DNA from: Diorhabda sublineata
Lineage: Eukaryota; Arthropoda; Insecta; Coleoptera; Chrysomelidae
Assembly: GCF_026230105.1 (NCBI RefSeq)
Contig: NW_026614029.1
Coordinates: forward strand, 1-64,000
Length of the DNA stretch: 64,000 nucleotides
Reading direction: 5' to 3'
The first letter of the stretch is position 1; the number at the start of each line of letters is the position of its first letter. Positions 1-12,349 of this stretch are shown in pieces. The notes below the pieces were generated by a model. That model was given only the letters and a program-made list of their open reading frames with translations. It was not told where the DNA came from and ran no database searches. Made by a program: the position numbers and the translations under genes.

Positions 1-477
1 ATCGACCTCAATGTGCTTCAATGAATGTAAATCGACGATATCTGACAAAGTTGGATGCAAACTCATTCAAATATATAAAAAATGTTGGAATTCGAATTCA
101 AATGAGGAAGATAGACTTTGAAAATTTTCTATCAACACAAAGTGACAATCGACCTCAATTGGCTTCAATGAATGTAAATCGACGATATCTGACAAAGTTG
201 GATGCAAACTCATTCAAATATATAAGAAATGTTGGAAATCGACTTCAAATGAGGAAGATAGACTTTGAAAGTTTTCAATCAACACAAAGTGACAATCGAC
301 CTCAATGTGCTTCAATGAATGTAAATCGACGATATCTGACAAAGTTGGATGCAAACTCATTCAAATATATAAAAAATGTTGGAATTCGAATTCAAATGAG
401 GAAGATAGACTTTGAAAATTTTCTATCAACACAAAGTGACAATCGACCTCAATTGGCTTCAATGAATGTAAATCGAC

Positions 478-483
478 GATATC
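478..483. other. GATATC site recurring once per monomer
   Basis: GATATC (phases 17-22) is found in nearly all monomers, so EcoRV would be expected to cut the array into a ladder of about 147-bp steps. Exceptions are variants such as 'cgacaatatc', 'cgacgacatctg', 'cgataactgac' and 'cgacgaaatctg'. This gives a simple physical test of array structure. Confidence 0.85.
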
Positions 484-558
484 TGACAAAGTTGGATGCA
501 AACTCATTCAAATATATAAGAAATGTTGGAAATCGACTTCAAATGAGGAAGATAGACT

Positions 559-572
559 TTGAAAATTTTCAA
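559..572. other. Example of the 14-bp palindrome present in most monomers
   Basis: TTGAAAATTTTCAA is its own reverse complement and lies at phases 98-111 of the consensus monomer. Most canonical units keep it. Variant classes break it by single changes at its core: 'gaaagttttc', 'ggaaattttc', 'taaaaattttc', 'gaaaatttcc' and 'ttttcta'. The motif is seen directly; any protein binding or hairpin role is inference. Confidence 0.85.
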
Positions 573-3500
573 TCAACACAAAGTGACAATCGACCTCATA
601 GGTCTTCAATGGATGTTAATCGACGATATCTGACAAAGTTAGATGCAAACTCATTCAAATATATAAGAAATGTTGAAATTCGACTGCAAATGAGGAAGAA
701 AGACTTTAAAAATTTTCAATCAACACAAAGTGACAATCGACTCAATGGATGTTAATCGACGATAACTGACAAAGATAGATGCAAACTCATTCAAATATAT
801 AAAAATTGATGAAATTCGACTTCAAATGAGGAAGATAGACACTGAAAATTTTCAATCATTACAAAGTGACAATCGACCTCAATGGGCTTCAATGGATGTT
901 AATCGACGATATCTGACAAAGTTAGATGCGAACTCATTCAAATATATAAGAAATGTTGAAATTCGACTTCAAATGAGAAAGATAGACTTTGAAAATTTTC
1001 AATCAACACAAAGTGACAATCGACTCAATGGATGTTAATCGACGATATCTGACAAAGTTAGATGCAAACTCATTCAAATATATAACAATTGATGAAATTC
1101 GACTTCAAATGAGGAAGATAGACTTTGGAAATTTTCAATCAACACAAAGTGACAATCGACCTCAAAGGGCTTCAATGGATGTTAATCGACGATATCTGAC
1201 AAAGTCAGATGCAAACTCATTCGAATATATTAAAAATGTTGAAATTCGACTTCAAATGAGGAAGATAGACTTTGAAAATTTTCAATCAACACAAAGTGAC
1301 AATCGACCTCAATGGGCTTCAATGAATCTAAATCGACGATATCTGACAAAGTTGGATGGAAACTCATTCAAATATATAAGAAATGTTGAAATTCGACTTC
1401 AAATGAGGAAGAAAGGTTTTAAAAATTTTCAATCAACACAAAGTGACAATCGACCTCAAAGGGCTTCAATGGATGTTAATCGACGATATCTGACAAAGTT
1501 GGATGCAAACTCATTCAAATATATGAGAAATGTTGAAACTCGACTTCAAATGAGGAAGATAGACTTTGAAAATTTTCAATCAACACAAAGTGACAATCGA
1601 CCTCAATGGGCTACAATGAATCTAAATCGACGATATCTGACAAAGTTGGATGCAAACTCATTCAAATATATAAGAAATGTTGAAATTCGACTTCATGAGG
1701 AAGATTGACTTTGAAAATTTTCAATCAACACAAAGTGACAATCGACCTCAAAGGGCTTCAATGGATGTAAATCGACGATATCTGACAAAGTTGGATGCAA
1801 ACTCATTCAAATATATAACAATTGATGAAATTCGACTTCAAATGAGGAAGATAGACTTTGAAAATTTTCAATCAACACAAAGTGACAATCGACCTCAATG
1901 GGCTTCAATGAATGTATATCGACGATATCTGACAAAGTTGGATGCAAACTCATTCAAATATATATGAAATGTTGAAACTCGACTTCAAATGAGGAAGATA
2001 GACTTTGAAAATTTTCAATCAACACAAAGTGACAATCGACCTCAATGGGCTTCAATGAATCTAAATCGACGATATCTGACAAAGTTAGATGCAAACTCCT
2101 TAAATATATAAAAAATGTTGGAATTCGAATTCAAATGAGGAAGATAGACTTTGAAAATTTTCAATCAACACAAAGTGACAATCGACCTCAATGGGCTTCA
2201 ATGAATGTAAATCGACGATATCTGACAAAGTTGGATGCAAACTCATTCAAATATATAAAAAATGTTGAAATTCGACTTCAAATGAGGAAGATAGACTTTG
2301 AAAGTTTTCAATCAACACAAAGTGACAATCGACCCCAAAAGGCTTCAATGGATGGCAATCGACGATATCTGACAAAGTTAGATGCAAACTCATTCAAATA
2401 TATAACAATTGATAGAATTCGACTTCAAATGAGGAAGATAGACTTTGAAAATTTTCAATCAACACAAAGTGACATCGACCTCAATGGGCTTCAATGAATG
2501 TAAATCGACGATATCTGACAAAGCTAGATGCAAACTCATTCAAATATATAAAAAATTTGAAATTCGACTTCAAATGAGGAAGATAGACTTTGAAAGTTTT
2601 CAATCAACACAAAGTGACAATCGACCTCAATGTGCTTCAATGAATGTAAATCGACGATATCTGACAAAGTTGGATGCAAACTCATTCAAATATATAAGAA
2701 ATGTTGAAACTCGACTTCAAATGAGGAAGATGGACTTTGAAAATTTTCAATCAACACAAAGTGACAATCGACCTCAAAGGGCTTCAATGGATGTTAATCG
2801 ACGATATCTGACAAAGTAAGATGCGAACTCACTCAAATATATAAGAAATGTTGAAATTCGACTTCAAATGAGGAAGATGGACTTTGAAAATTTTCAATCA
2901 ACACAAAGTGACAATCGACCTCAATGGGCTTCAATGAATCTAAATCGACGATATCTGACAAAGTTGGATGCAAACTCATTCAAATATATAAGAAATGTTG
3001 AAATTCGACTTCATGAGGAAGATAGACTTTGAAAATTTTCAATCAACACAAAGTGACAATCGACCTCAAAGGGCTTCAATGGATGTAAATCGACGATATC
3101 TGACAAAGTTGGATGCAAACTCATTCAAATATATAACAATTGATGAAATTCGACTTCAAATGAGGAAGATAGACTTTGAAAATTTTCAATCAACACAAAG
3201 TGACAATCGACCTCAATGGGCTTCAATGAATGTAAATCGACGATATCTGACAAAGTTGGATGCAAACTCATTCAAATATATGAGAAATGTTGAAACTCGG
3301 CTTCAAATGAGGAAGATAGACTTTGAAAATTTTCAATCAACACAAAGTGACAATCGACCTCAATGGGCTTCAATGAATCTAAATCGACGATATCTGACAA
3401 ATTTGGATGCAAACTCATTCAAATATATAAGAAATGTTGAAATTCGACTTCATGAGGAAGATAGACTTTGAAAATTTTCAATCAACACAAAGTGACAATC

Positions 3501-3937
3501 GACCTCAAAGGGCTTCAATGGATGTAAATCGACGATATCTGACAAAGTTGGATGCAAACTCATTCAAATATATAACAATTGATGAAATTCGACTTCAAAT
3601 GAGGAAGATAGACTTTGAAAATTTTCAATCAACACAAAGTGACAATCGACCTCAATGGGCTTCAATGAATGTAAATCGACGATATCTGACAAAGTTGGAT
3701 GCAAACTCATTCAAATATATAAGAAATGTTGAAACTCGGCTTCAAATGAGGAAGATAGACTTTGGAAATTTTCAATCAACACAAAGTGACATCGACCTCA
3801 ATGGGCTTCAATGAATGTAAATCGACGATATCTGACAAAGTTAGATGCAAACTCATTCAAATATATAAAAAATGTTGAAATTCGACTTCAAATGAGGAAG
3901 ATAGACTTTGAAAGTTTTCAATCAACACAAAGTGACA

Positions 3938-5253
3938 ATCGACCTCAATGTGCTTCAATGAATGTAAATCGACGATATCTGACAAAGTTGGATGCAAACT
4001 CATTCAAATATATAAAAAATGTTGGAATTCGAATTCAAATGAGGAAGATAGACTTTGAAAATTTTCTATCAACACAAAGTGACAATCGACCTCAATTGGC
4101 TTCAATGAATGTAAATCGACGATATCTGACAAAGTTGGATGCAAACTCATTCAAATATATAAGAAATGTTGGAAATCGACTTCAAATGAGGAAGATAGAC
4201 TTTAAAAATTTTCAATCAACACAAAGTGACAATCGACCTCAAAGGGCTTCAATGGATGTAAATCGACGATATCTGACAAAGTTTGATGCAAACTCATTCA
4301 AATATATAAGAAATGTTGGAAATCGACTTCAAATGAGGAAGATAGACTTTAAAAATTTTCAATCAACACAAAGTGACAATCGACCTCAATGTGCTTCAAT
4401 GAATGTAAATCGACGATATCTGACAAAGTTGGATGCAAACTCATTCAAATATATAAGAAATGTTGAACCTCGACTTCAAATGAGGAATATAGACTTTGAA
4501 AATTTTCAATCAACACAAAGTGACAATCGACCTCATAGGTCTTCAATGGATGTTAATCGACGATATCTGACAAAGTTAGATGCAAACTCATTCAAATATA
4601 TGAGAAATGTTGGAATTCGACTGCAAATGAGGAAGAAAGACTTTAAAAATTTTCAATCAACACAAAGTGACAATCGACTCAATGGATGTTAATCGACGAT
4701 AACTGACAAAGATAGATGCAAACTCATTCAAATATATAAAAATTGATGAAATTCGACTTCAAATGAGGAAGATAGACACTGAAAATTTTCAATCATTACA
4801 AAGTGACAATCGACCTCAATGGGCTTCAATGGATGTTAATCGACGATATCTGACAAAGTTAGATGCGAACTCATTCAAATATATAAGAAATGTTGAAATT
4901 CGACTTCAAATGAGAAAGATAGACTTTGAAAACTTTCAATCAACACAAAGTGACAATCGACTCAATGGATGTTAATCGACGATATCTGACAAAGTTAGAT
5001 GCAAACTCATTCAAATATATAACAATTGATGAAATTCGACTTCAAATGAGGAAGATAGACTTTGGAAATTTTCAATCAACACAAAGTGACAATCGACCTC
5101 AAAGGGCTTCAATGGATGTTAATCGACGATATCTGACAAAGTCAGATGCAAACTCATTCGAATATATTAAAAATGTTGAAATTCGACTTCAAATGAGGAA
5201 GATAGACTTTGAAAATTTTCAATCAACATAAAGTAACAATCGACCTCAATGGG
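3938..5253 (+). repeat. Segmental repeat A, copy 2 of 3
   Basis: This copy carries 'cgactgcaaatgagg' at about 4619 and 'gacactgaaaattttc' at about 4775, both exactly 3937 bp after copy 1. Near its right end it has 'caacataaagtaac', which puts an in-frame stop into the open frame that copy 1 keeps. A third copy follows at a further 2036 bp. Confidence 0.8.
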
Positions 5254-5322
5254 CTTCAATGAATGTAAATCGACGATATCTGACAAAGTTGGATGCAAAC
5301 TCATTCAAATATATAAGAAATG

Positions 5323-5339
5323 TTGAAACTCGACTTCAA
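5323..5339. other. Example of the central dyad (phases 65-81)
   Basis: TTGAA and TTCAA form inverted 5-bp arms around a 7-bp centre containing TCG, in almost every monomer ('ttgaaactcgacttcaa' here). The classes 'gttgaaattcg', 'gttgaaactcg', 'gttggaattcg' and 'gatgaaattcg' vary within or beside the left arm, while 'cttcaa' is nearly constant except in the 145-bp class. Confidence 0.7.
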
Positions 5340-5973
5340 ATGAGGAAGATAGACTTTGAAAATTTTCAATCAACACAAAGTGACAATCGACCTCAAAGGG
5401 CTTCAATGGATGTTAATCGACGATATCTGACAAAGTCAGATGCAAACTCATTCGAATATATTAAAAATGTTGAAATTCGACTTCAAATGAGGAAGATAGA
5501 CTTTGAAAATTTTCAATCAACACAAAGTAACAATCGACCTCAATGGGCTTCAATGAATGTAAATCGACGATATCTGACAAAGTTGGATGCAAACTCATTC
5601 AAATATATAAGAAATGTTGAAACTCGACTTCAAATGAGGAAGATAGACTTTGAAAATTTTCAATCAACACAAAGTGACAATCGACCTCATAGGTCTTCAA
5701 TGGATGTTAATCGACGATATCTGACAAAGTTAGATGCAAACTCATTCAAATATATGAAAAATGTTGAGATTCGACTTCAAATGAGGAAGATAGACTTTAA
5801 AAATTTTCAATCAACACAAAGTGACAATCGACCTCAATGGCCTTCAATGAATGTAAATCGACGATATCTGACAAAGTTAGATGCGAACTCATTCAAATAT
5901 ATAAGAAATGTTGAAATTCGACTTCAAATGAGGAAGATAGACTTTGAAAATTTTCAATCAACACAAAGTGACA

Positions 5974-7005
5974 ATCGACCTCAATGTGCTTCAATGAATG
6001 TAAATCGACGATATCTGACAAAGTTGGATGCAAACTCATTCAAATATATAAAAAATGTTGGAATTCGAATTCAAATGAGGAAGATAGACTTTGAAAATTT
6101 TCTATCAACACAAAGTGACAATCGACCTCAATTGGCTTCAATGAATGTAAATCGACGATATCTGACAAAGTTGGATGCAAACTCATTCAAATATATAAGA
6201 AATGTTGGAAATCGACTTCAAATGAGGAAGATAGACTTTAAAAATTTTCAATCAACACAAAGTGACAATCGACCTCAAAGGGCTTCAATGGATGTAAATC
6301 GACGATATCTGACAAAGTTTGATGCAAACTCATTCAAATATATAACAATTGATGAAATTCGACTTCAAATGAGGAAGATAGACTTTGAAAGTTTTCAATC
6401 AACACAAAGTGACAATCGACCTCAATGTGCTTCAATGAATGTAAATCGACGATATCTGACAAAGTTGGATGCAAACTCATTCAAATATATAAGAAATGTT
6501 GAACCTCGACTTCAAATGAGGAAGATAGACTTTGAAAATTTTCAATCAACACAAAGTGACAATCGACCTCATAGGTCTTCAATGGATGTTAATCGACGAT
6601 ATCTGACAAAGTTAGATGCAAACTCATTCAAATATATGAGAAATGTTGGAATTCGACTGCAAATGAGGAAGAAAGACTTTAAAAATTTTCAATCAACACA
6701 AAGTGACAATCGACTCAATGGATGTTAATCGACGATAACTGACAAAGATAGATGCAAACTCATTCAAATATATAAAAATTGATGAAATTCGACTTCAAAT
6801 GAGGAAGATAGACACTGAAAATTTTCAATCATTACAAAGTGACAATCGACCTCAATGGGCTTCAATGGATGTTAATCGACGATATCTGACAAAGTTAGAT
6901 GCGAACTCATTCAAATATATAAGAAATGTTGAAATTCGACTTCAAATGAGAAAGATAGACTTTGAAAATTTTCAATCAACACAAAGTGACAATCGACTCA
7001 ATGAA
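5974..7005 (+). repeat. Segmental repeat A, copy 3 of 3
   Basis: The markers lie 2036 bp after copy 2: 'cgactgcaaatgagg' at about 6655 and 'gacactgaaaattttc' at about 6811. It shares the unusual 'aaagtttgatgc' monomer and 'gttgaacctcg' with copy 2 and so is closer to copy 2 than to copy 1. It diverges near 7005, where 'cgactcaatgaatgtaaat' replaces 'cgactcaatggatgttaat'. Confidence 0.8.
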
Positions 7006-7147
7006 TGTAAATCGACGATATCTGACAAAGTTGGATGCAAACTCATTCAAATATATAAGAAATGTTGAAACTCGACTTCAAATGAGGAAGATAGACTTTG
7101 AAAATTTTCAATCAACACAAAGTGACAATCGACCTTAAAGGGCTTCA

Positions 7148-8525
7148 ATGGATGTTAATCGACGATATCTGACAAAGTCAGATGCAAACTCATTCGAATA
7201 TATTAAAAATGTTGAAATTCGACTTCAAATGAGGAAGATAGACTTTGAAAATTTTCAATCAACACAAAGTAACAATCGACCTCAATGGGCTTCAATGAAT
7301 GTAAATCGACGATATCTGACAAAGTTGGATGCAAACTCATTCAAATATATAAGAAATGTTGAAACTCGACTTCAAATGAGGAAGATAGACTTTGAAAATT
7401 TTCAATCAACACAAAGTGACAATCGACCTCATAGGTCTTCAATGGATGTTAATCGACGATATCTGACAAAGTTAGATGCAAACTCATTCAAATATATGAA
7501 AAATGTTGAAATTCGACTTCAAATGAGGAAGATAGACTTTAAAAATTTTCAATCAACACAAAGTGACAATCGACCTCAATGGCCTTCAATGAATGTAAAT
7601 CGACGATATCTGACAAAGTTAGATGCGAACTCATTCAAATATATAAGAAATGTTGAAATTCGACTTCAAATGAGGAAGATAGACTTTGAAAATTTTCAAT
7701 CAACACAAAGTGACAATCGACTCAATGGATGTTAATCGACGATATCTGACAAAGTTAGATGCAAACTCATTCAAATATATAACAATTGATGAAATTCGAC
7801 TTCAAATGAGGAAGATAGACTTTGGAAATTTTCAATCAACACAAAGTGACAATCGACCTCAAAGGGCTTCAATGGATGTTAATCGACGATATCTGACAAA
7901 GTCAGATGCAAACTCATTCGAATATATTAAAAATGTTGAAATTCGACTTCAAATGAGGAAGATAGACTTTGAAAATTTTCAATCAACACAAAGTAACAAT
8001 CGACCTCAATGGGCTTCAATGAATGTAAATCGACGATATCTGACAAAGTTGGATGCAAACTCATTCAAATATATAAGAAATGTTGAAACTCGACTTCAAA
8101 TGAGGAAGATAGACTTTGAAAATTTTCAATCAACACAAAGTGACAATCGACCTCATAGGTCTTCAATGGATGTTAATCGACGATATCTGACAAAGTTAGA
8201 TGCAAACTCATTCAAATATATGAAAAATGTTGAAATTCGACTTCAAATGAGGAAGATAGACTTTGAAAATTTTCAATCAACACAAAGTGACAATCGACCT
8301 CAATGGCCTTCAATGAATGTAAATCGACGATATCTGACAAAGTTGGATGCAAACTCATTCAAATATATGAGAAATGTTGAAACTCGACTTCAAATGAGGA
8401 AGATAGACTTTGAAAATTTTCAATCAACACAAAGTGACAATCGACCTCAATGGGCTTCAATGGATCTAAATCGACGATATCTGACAAAGTTGGATGCAAA
8501 CTCATTCAAATATATAAGAAATGTT
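7148..8525 (+). repeat. 724-bp five-monomer tandem unit, about two copies
   Basis: Units starting at 7148 and 7872 have the same monomer order. First comes 'aaagtcagatgc' with 'tcgaatatatta', then 'caaagtaacaatcg', then 'cataggtcttc', then 'tggccttc'. The offset of 724 is 5 x 147 minus the single 11-bp deletion in the first copy. The second copy diverges in its last two monomers. Confidence 0.8.
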
Positions 8526-10660
8526 GAAATTCGACTTCATGAGGAAGATAGACTTTGAAAATTTTCAATCAACACAAAGTGACAATCGACCTCAAAGGGC
8601 TTCAATGGATGTAAATTGACGATATCTGACAAAGTTGGATGCAAACTCATTCAAATATATAACAATTGATGAAATTCGACTTCAAATGAGGAAGATAGAC
8701 TTTGAAAATTTTCAATCAACACAAAGTGACAATCGACCTCAATAGGCTTCAATGAATGTAAATCGACGATATCTGACAAAGTTGGATGCAAACTCATTCA
8801 AATATATGAGAAATGTTGAAACTCGACTTCAAATGAGGAAGATAGACTTTGAAAATTTTCAATCAACACAAAGTGACAATCGACCTCAAAGGGCTTCAAT
8901 GGATGTTAATCGACGATATCAGACAAAGTAAGATGCGAACTCACTCAAATATATAAGAAATGTTGAAATTCGACTTCAAATGAGGAAGAAAGGTTTTAAA
9001 AATTTTCAATCAACACAAAGTGACAATCGACCTCAATGGCCTTCAATGAATGTAAATCGACGATATCTGACAAAGTTGGATGCAAACTCATTCAAATATA
9101 TGAGAAATGTTGAAACTCGACTTCAAATGAGGAAGATAGACATTGAAAATTTTCAATCAACACAAAGTGACAATCGACCTCAATGGGCTTCAATGAATCT
9201 AAATCGACGATATCTGACAAAGTTGGATGCAAACTCACTCAAATATATAAGAAATGTTGAAATTCGACTTCAAATGAGGAAGAAAGGTTTTAAAAATTTT
9301 CAATCAACACAAAGTGACAATCGACCTCAAAGGGCTTCAATGGATGTAAATCGACGATATCTGACAAAGTTGGATGCAAACTCATTCAAATATATAACAA
9401 TTGATGAAATTCGACTTCAAATGAGGAAGATAGACTTTGAAAATTTTCAATCAACACAAAGTGACAATCGACCTCAATAGGCTTCAATGAATGTAAATCG
9501 ACGATATCTGACAAAGTTGGATGCAAACTCATTCAAATATATGAGAAATGTTGAAACTCGACTTCAAATGAGGAAGATAGACTTTGAAAATTTTCAATCA
9601 ACACAATGTGACAATCGACCTCAAAGGGCTTCAATGGATGTTAATCGACGATATCAGACAAAGTAAGATGCGAACTCACTCAAATATATAAGAAATGTTG
9701 AAATTCGACTTCAAATGAGGAAGAAAGGTTTTAAAAATTTTCAATCAACACAAAGTGACAATCGACCTCAATGGCCTTCAATGAATGTAAATCGACGATA
9801 TCTGACAAAGTTGGATGCAAACTCATTCAAATATATGAGAAATGTTGAAACTCGACTTCAAATGAGGAAGATAGACATTGAAAATTTTCAATCAACACAA
9901 AGTGACAATCGACCTCAATGGGCTTCAATGAATCTAAATCGACGATATCTGACAAAGTTGGATGCAAACTCACTCAAATATATAAGAAATGTTGAAATTC
10001 GACTTCAAATGAGGAAGAAAGGTTTTAAAAATTTTCAATCAACACAAAGTGACAATCGACCTCAATGGCCTTCAATGAATGTAAATCGACGATATCTGAC
10101 AAAGTTGGATGCAAACTCATTCAAATATATGAGAAATGTTGAAACTCGACTTCAAATGAGGAAGATAGACTTTGAAAATTTTCAATCAACACAAAGTGAC
10201 AATCGACCTCAATGGGCTTCAATGAATCTAAATCGACGATATCTGACAAAGTTGGATGCAAACTCATTCAAATATATAAGAAATGTTGAAATTCGACTTC
10301 AAATGAGGAAGAAAGGTTTTAAAAATTTTCAATCAACACAAAGTGACAATCGACCTCAAAGGGCTTCAATGGATGTAAATCGACGATATCTGACAAAGTT
10401 GGAAGCAAACTCATTCAAATATATGAGAAATGTTGAAATTCGACTTCAAATGAGGAAGATAGACTTTGAAAATTTTCAATCAACACAAAGTGACAATCGA
10501 CCTCAATGGCCTTCAATGAATGTAAATCGACGATATCTGACAAAGTTGGATGCAAACTCATTCAAATATATGAGAAATGTTGAAACTCGACTTCAAATGA
10601 GGAAGATAGACTTTGAAAATTTTCAATCAACACAAAGTGACAATCGACCTCAATGGGCTT
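8315..10660 (+). repeat. Segmental repeat B, copy 1 (partner 14305-15920)
   Basis: The left part (8315 to about 9000) matches 14305 to about 15000 at an offset of 5990. The right part (9476 to about 10660) matches 14731 to about 15920 at an offset of 5255. The 735-bp difference is exactly the tandem duplication inside this copy, so the two copies differ by one five-monomer unit. Shared markers include 'aatggatctaaatcg', 'cctcaataggc', 'agacattg' and 'gttggaagcaaac'. Confidence 0.7.
8605..10063 (+). repeat. 735-bp five-monomer tandem duplication
   Basis: Two units 735 bp (5 x 147) apart share the order of variants: 'cctcaataggc' (8741 and 9476), 'gatatcagacaaagtaagatg', 'aaaggtttt' (8980 and 9715), 'tggccttc', 'atagacattgaaaatt' and 'aactcactcaaatat'. 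The private 'agacattg' change supports common descent by duplication. The 'cctcaatag' change is a stop in the repeat frame. Confidence 0.85.
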
Positions 10661-12349
10661 CAATGGATGTAAATCGACGATATCTGACAAAGTTGGAAGC
10701 AAACTCATTCAAATATATGAGAAATGTTGAAATTCGACTTCAAATGAGGAAGATAGACTTTGAAAATTTTCAATCAACACAAAGTGACAATCGACCTCAA
10801 TGGCCTTCAATGAATGTAAATCGACGATATCTGACAAAGTTGGATGCAAACTCATTCAAATATATGAGAAATGTTGAAACTCGACTTCAAATGAGGAAGA
10901 TAGACTTTGAAAATTTTCAATCAACACAAAGTGACAATCGACCTCAATGGGCTTCAATGAATCTAAATCGACGATATCTGACAAAGTTGGATGCAAACTC
11001 ACTCAAATATATAAGAAATGTTGAAATTCGACTTCAAATGAGGAAGAAAGGTTTTAAAAATTTTCAATCAACACAAAGTGACAATCGACCTCAAAGGGCT
11101 TCAATGGATGTAAATCGACGATATCTGACAAAGTTGGATGCAAACTCATTCAAATATATAACAATTGATGAAATTCGACTTCAAATGAGGAAGATAGACT
11201 TTGAAAATTTTCAATCAACACAAAGTGACAATCGACCTCAATAGGCTTCAATGAATGTAAATCGACGATATCTGACAAAGTTGGATGCAAACTCATTCAA
11301 ATATATGAGAAATGTTGAAACTCGACTTCAAATGAGGAAGATAGACTTTGAAAATTTTCAATCAACACAATGTGACAATCGACCTCAAAGGGCTTCAATG
11401 GATGTTAATCGACGATATCAGACAAAGTAAGATGCGAACTCACTCAAATATATAAGAAATGTTGAAATTCGACTTCAAATGAGGAAGAAAGGTTTTAAAA
11501 ATTTTCAATCAACACAAAGTGACAATCGACCTCAATGGCCTTCAATGAATCTAAATCGACGATATCTGACAAAGTTGGATGCAAACTCACTCAAATATAT
11601 AAGAAATGTTGAAATTCGACTTCAAATGAGGAAGAAAGGTTTTAAAAATTTTCAATCAACACAAAGTGACAATCGACCTCAATGGCCTTCAATGAATGTA
11701 AATCGACGATATCTGACAAAGTTGGATGCAAACTCATTCAAATATATGAGAAATGTTGAAACTCGACTTCAAATGAGGAAGATAGACTTTGAAAATTTTC
11801 AATCAACACAAAGTGACAATCGACCTCAATGGGCTTCAATGAATCTAAATCGACGATATCTGACAAAGTTGGATGCAAACTCATTCAAATATATAAGAAA
11901 TGTTGAAATTCGACTTCAAATGAGGAAGAAAGGTTTTAAAAATTTTCAATCAACACAAAGTGACAATCGACCTCAAAGGGCTTCAATGGATGTAAATCGA
12001 CGATATCTGACAAAGTTGGAAGCAAACTCATTCAAATATATGAGAAATGTTGAAATTCGACTTCAAATGAGGAAGATAGACTTTGAAAATTTTCAATCAA
12101 CACAAAGTGACAATCGACCTCAATGGCCTTCAATGAATGTAAATCGACGATATCTGACAAAGTTGGATGCAAACTCATTCAAATATATGAGAAATGTTGA
12201 AACTCGACTTCAAATGAGGAAGATAGACTTTGAAAATTTTCAATCAACACAAAGTGACAATCGACCTCAATGGGCTTCAATGGATCTAAATCGACGATAT
12301 CTGACAAAGTTGGATGCAAACTCATTCAAATATATAAGAAATCTTGAAA

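Larger units (their letters stand above)
1..1316 (+). repeat. Segmental repeat A, copy 1 of 3
   Basis: This block recurs at an offset of 3937 bp. Markers in the same order are 'cgactgcaaatgagg' (about 682), the 136-bp unit (about 740), 'agacactgaaaattttc' (about 838) and 'aaagtcagatgc' with 'tcgaatatatta' (about 1201). Within the first 600 bp some monomers differ in type between copies, so only the framework is shared. Similarity ends near 1316, where this copy continues with 'aatgaatctaaatc' and copy 2 with 'aatgaatgtaaatc'. Confidence 0.8.
1..8558 (+). repeat. Satellite domain A: GAATTCGAATTC and CATAGGTCTTC monomers
   Basis: This domain is marked by monomers with 'ggaattcgaattcaaatg', which creates EcoRI sites, by 'tttctatcaacac', by 'cataggtcttc', and by a unit with 'gacactgaaaattttc' followed by 'aatcattac'. 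The 136-bp class recurs at about 740, 1023, 4676, 4959, 6712 and 7722. Several multi-monomer blocks are repeated within the domain. The boundary with domain B is where 'tggccttc' and 'aaaggtttt' units become frequent, and it is approximate. Confidence 0.8.

Noticed and set aside
5259..6728. 489-codon open frame as a repeat-protein gene
   Set aside because: It is the stop-free frame of a 147-bp satellite. Sister copies are broken by 'aagtaag', 'aatttga', 'cctcaatag' and 1-, 2-, 11- and 14-bp deletions, substitutions are freely amino-acid changing, and the same frame appears on both strands. No promoter, intron or unique flank is visible.
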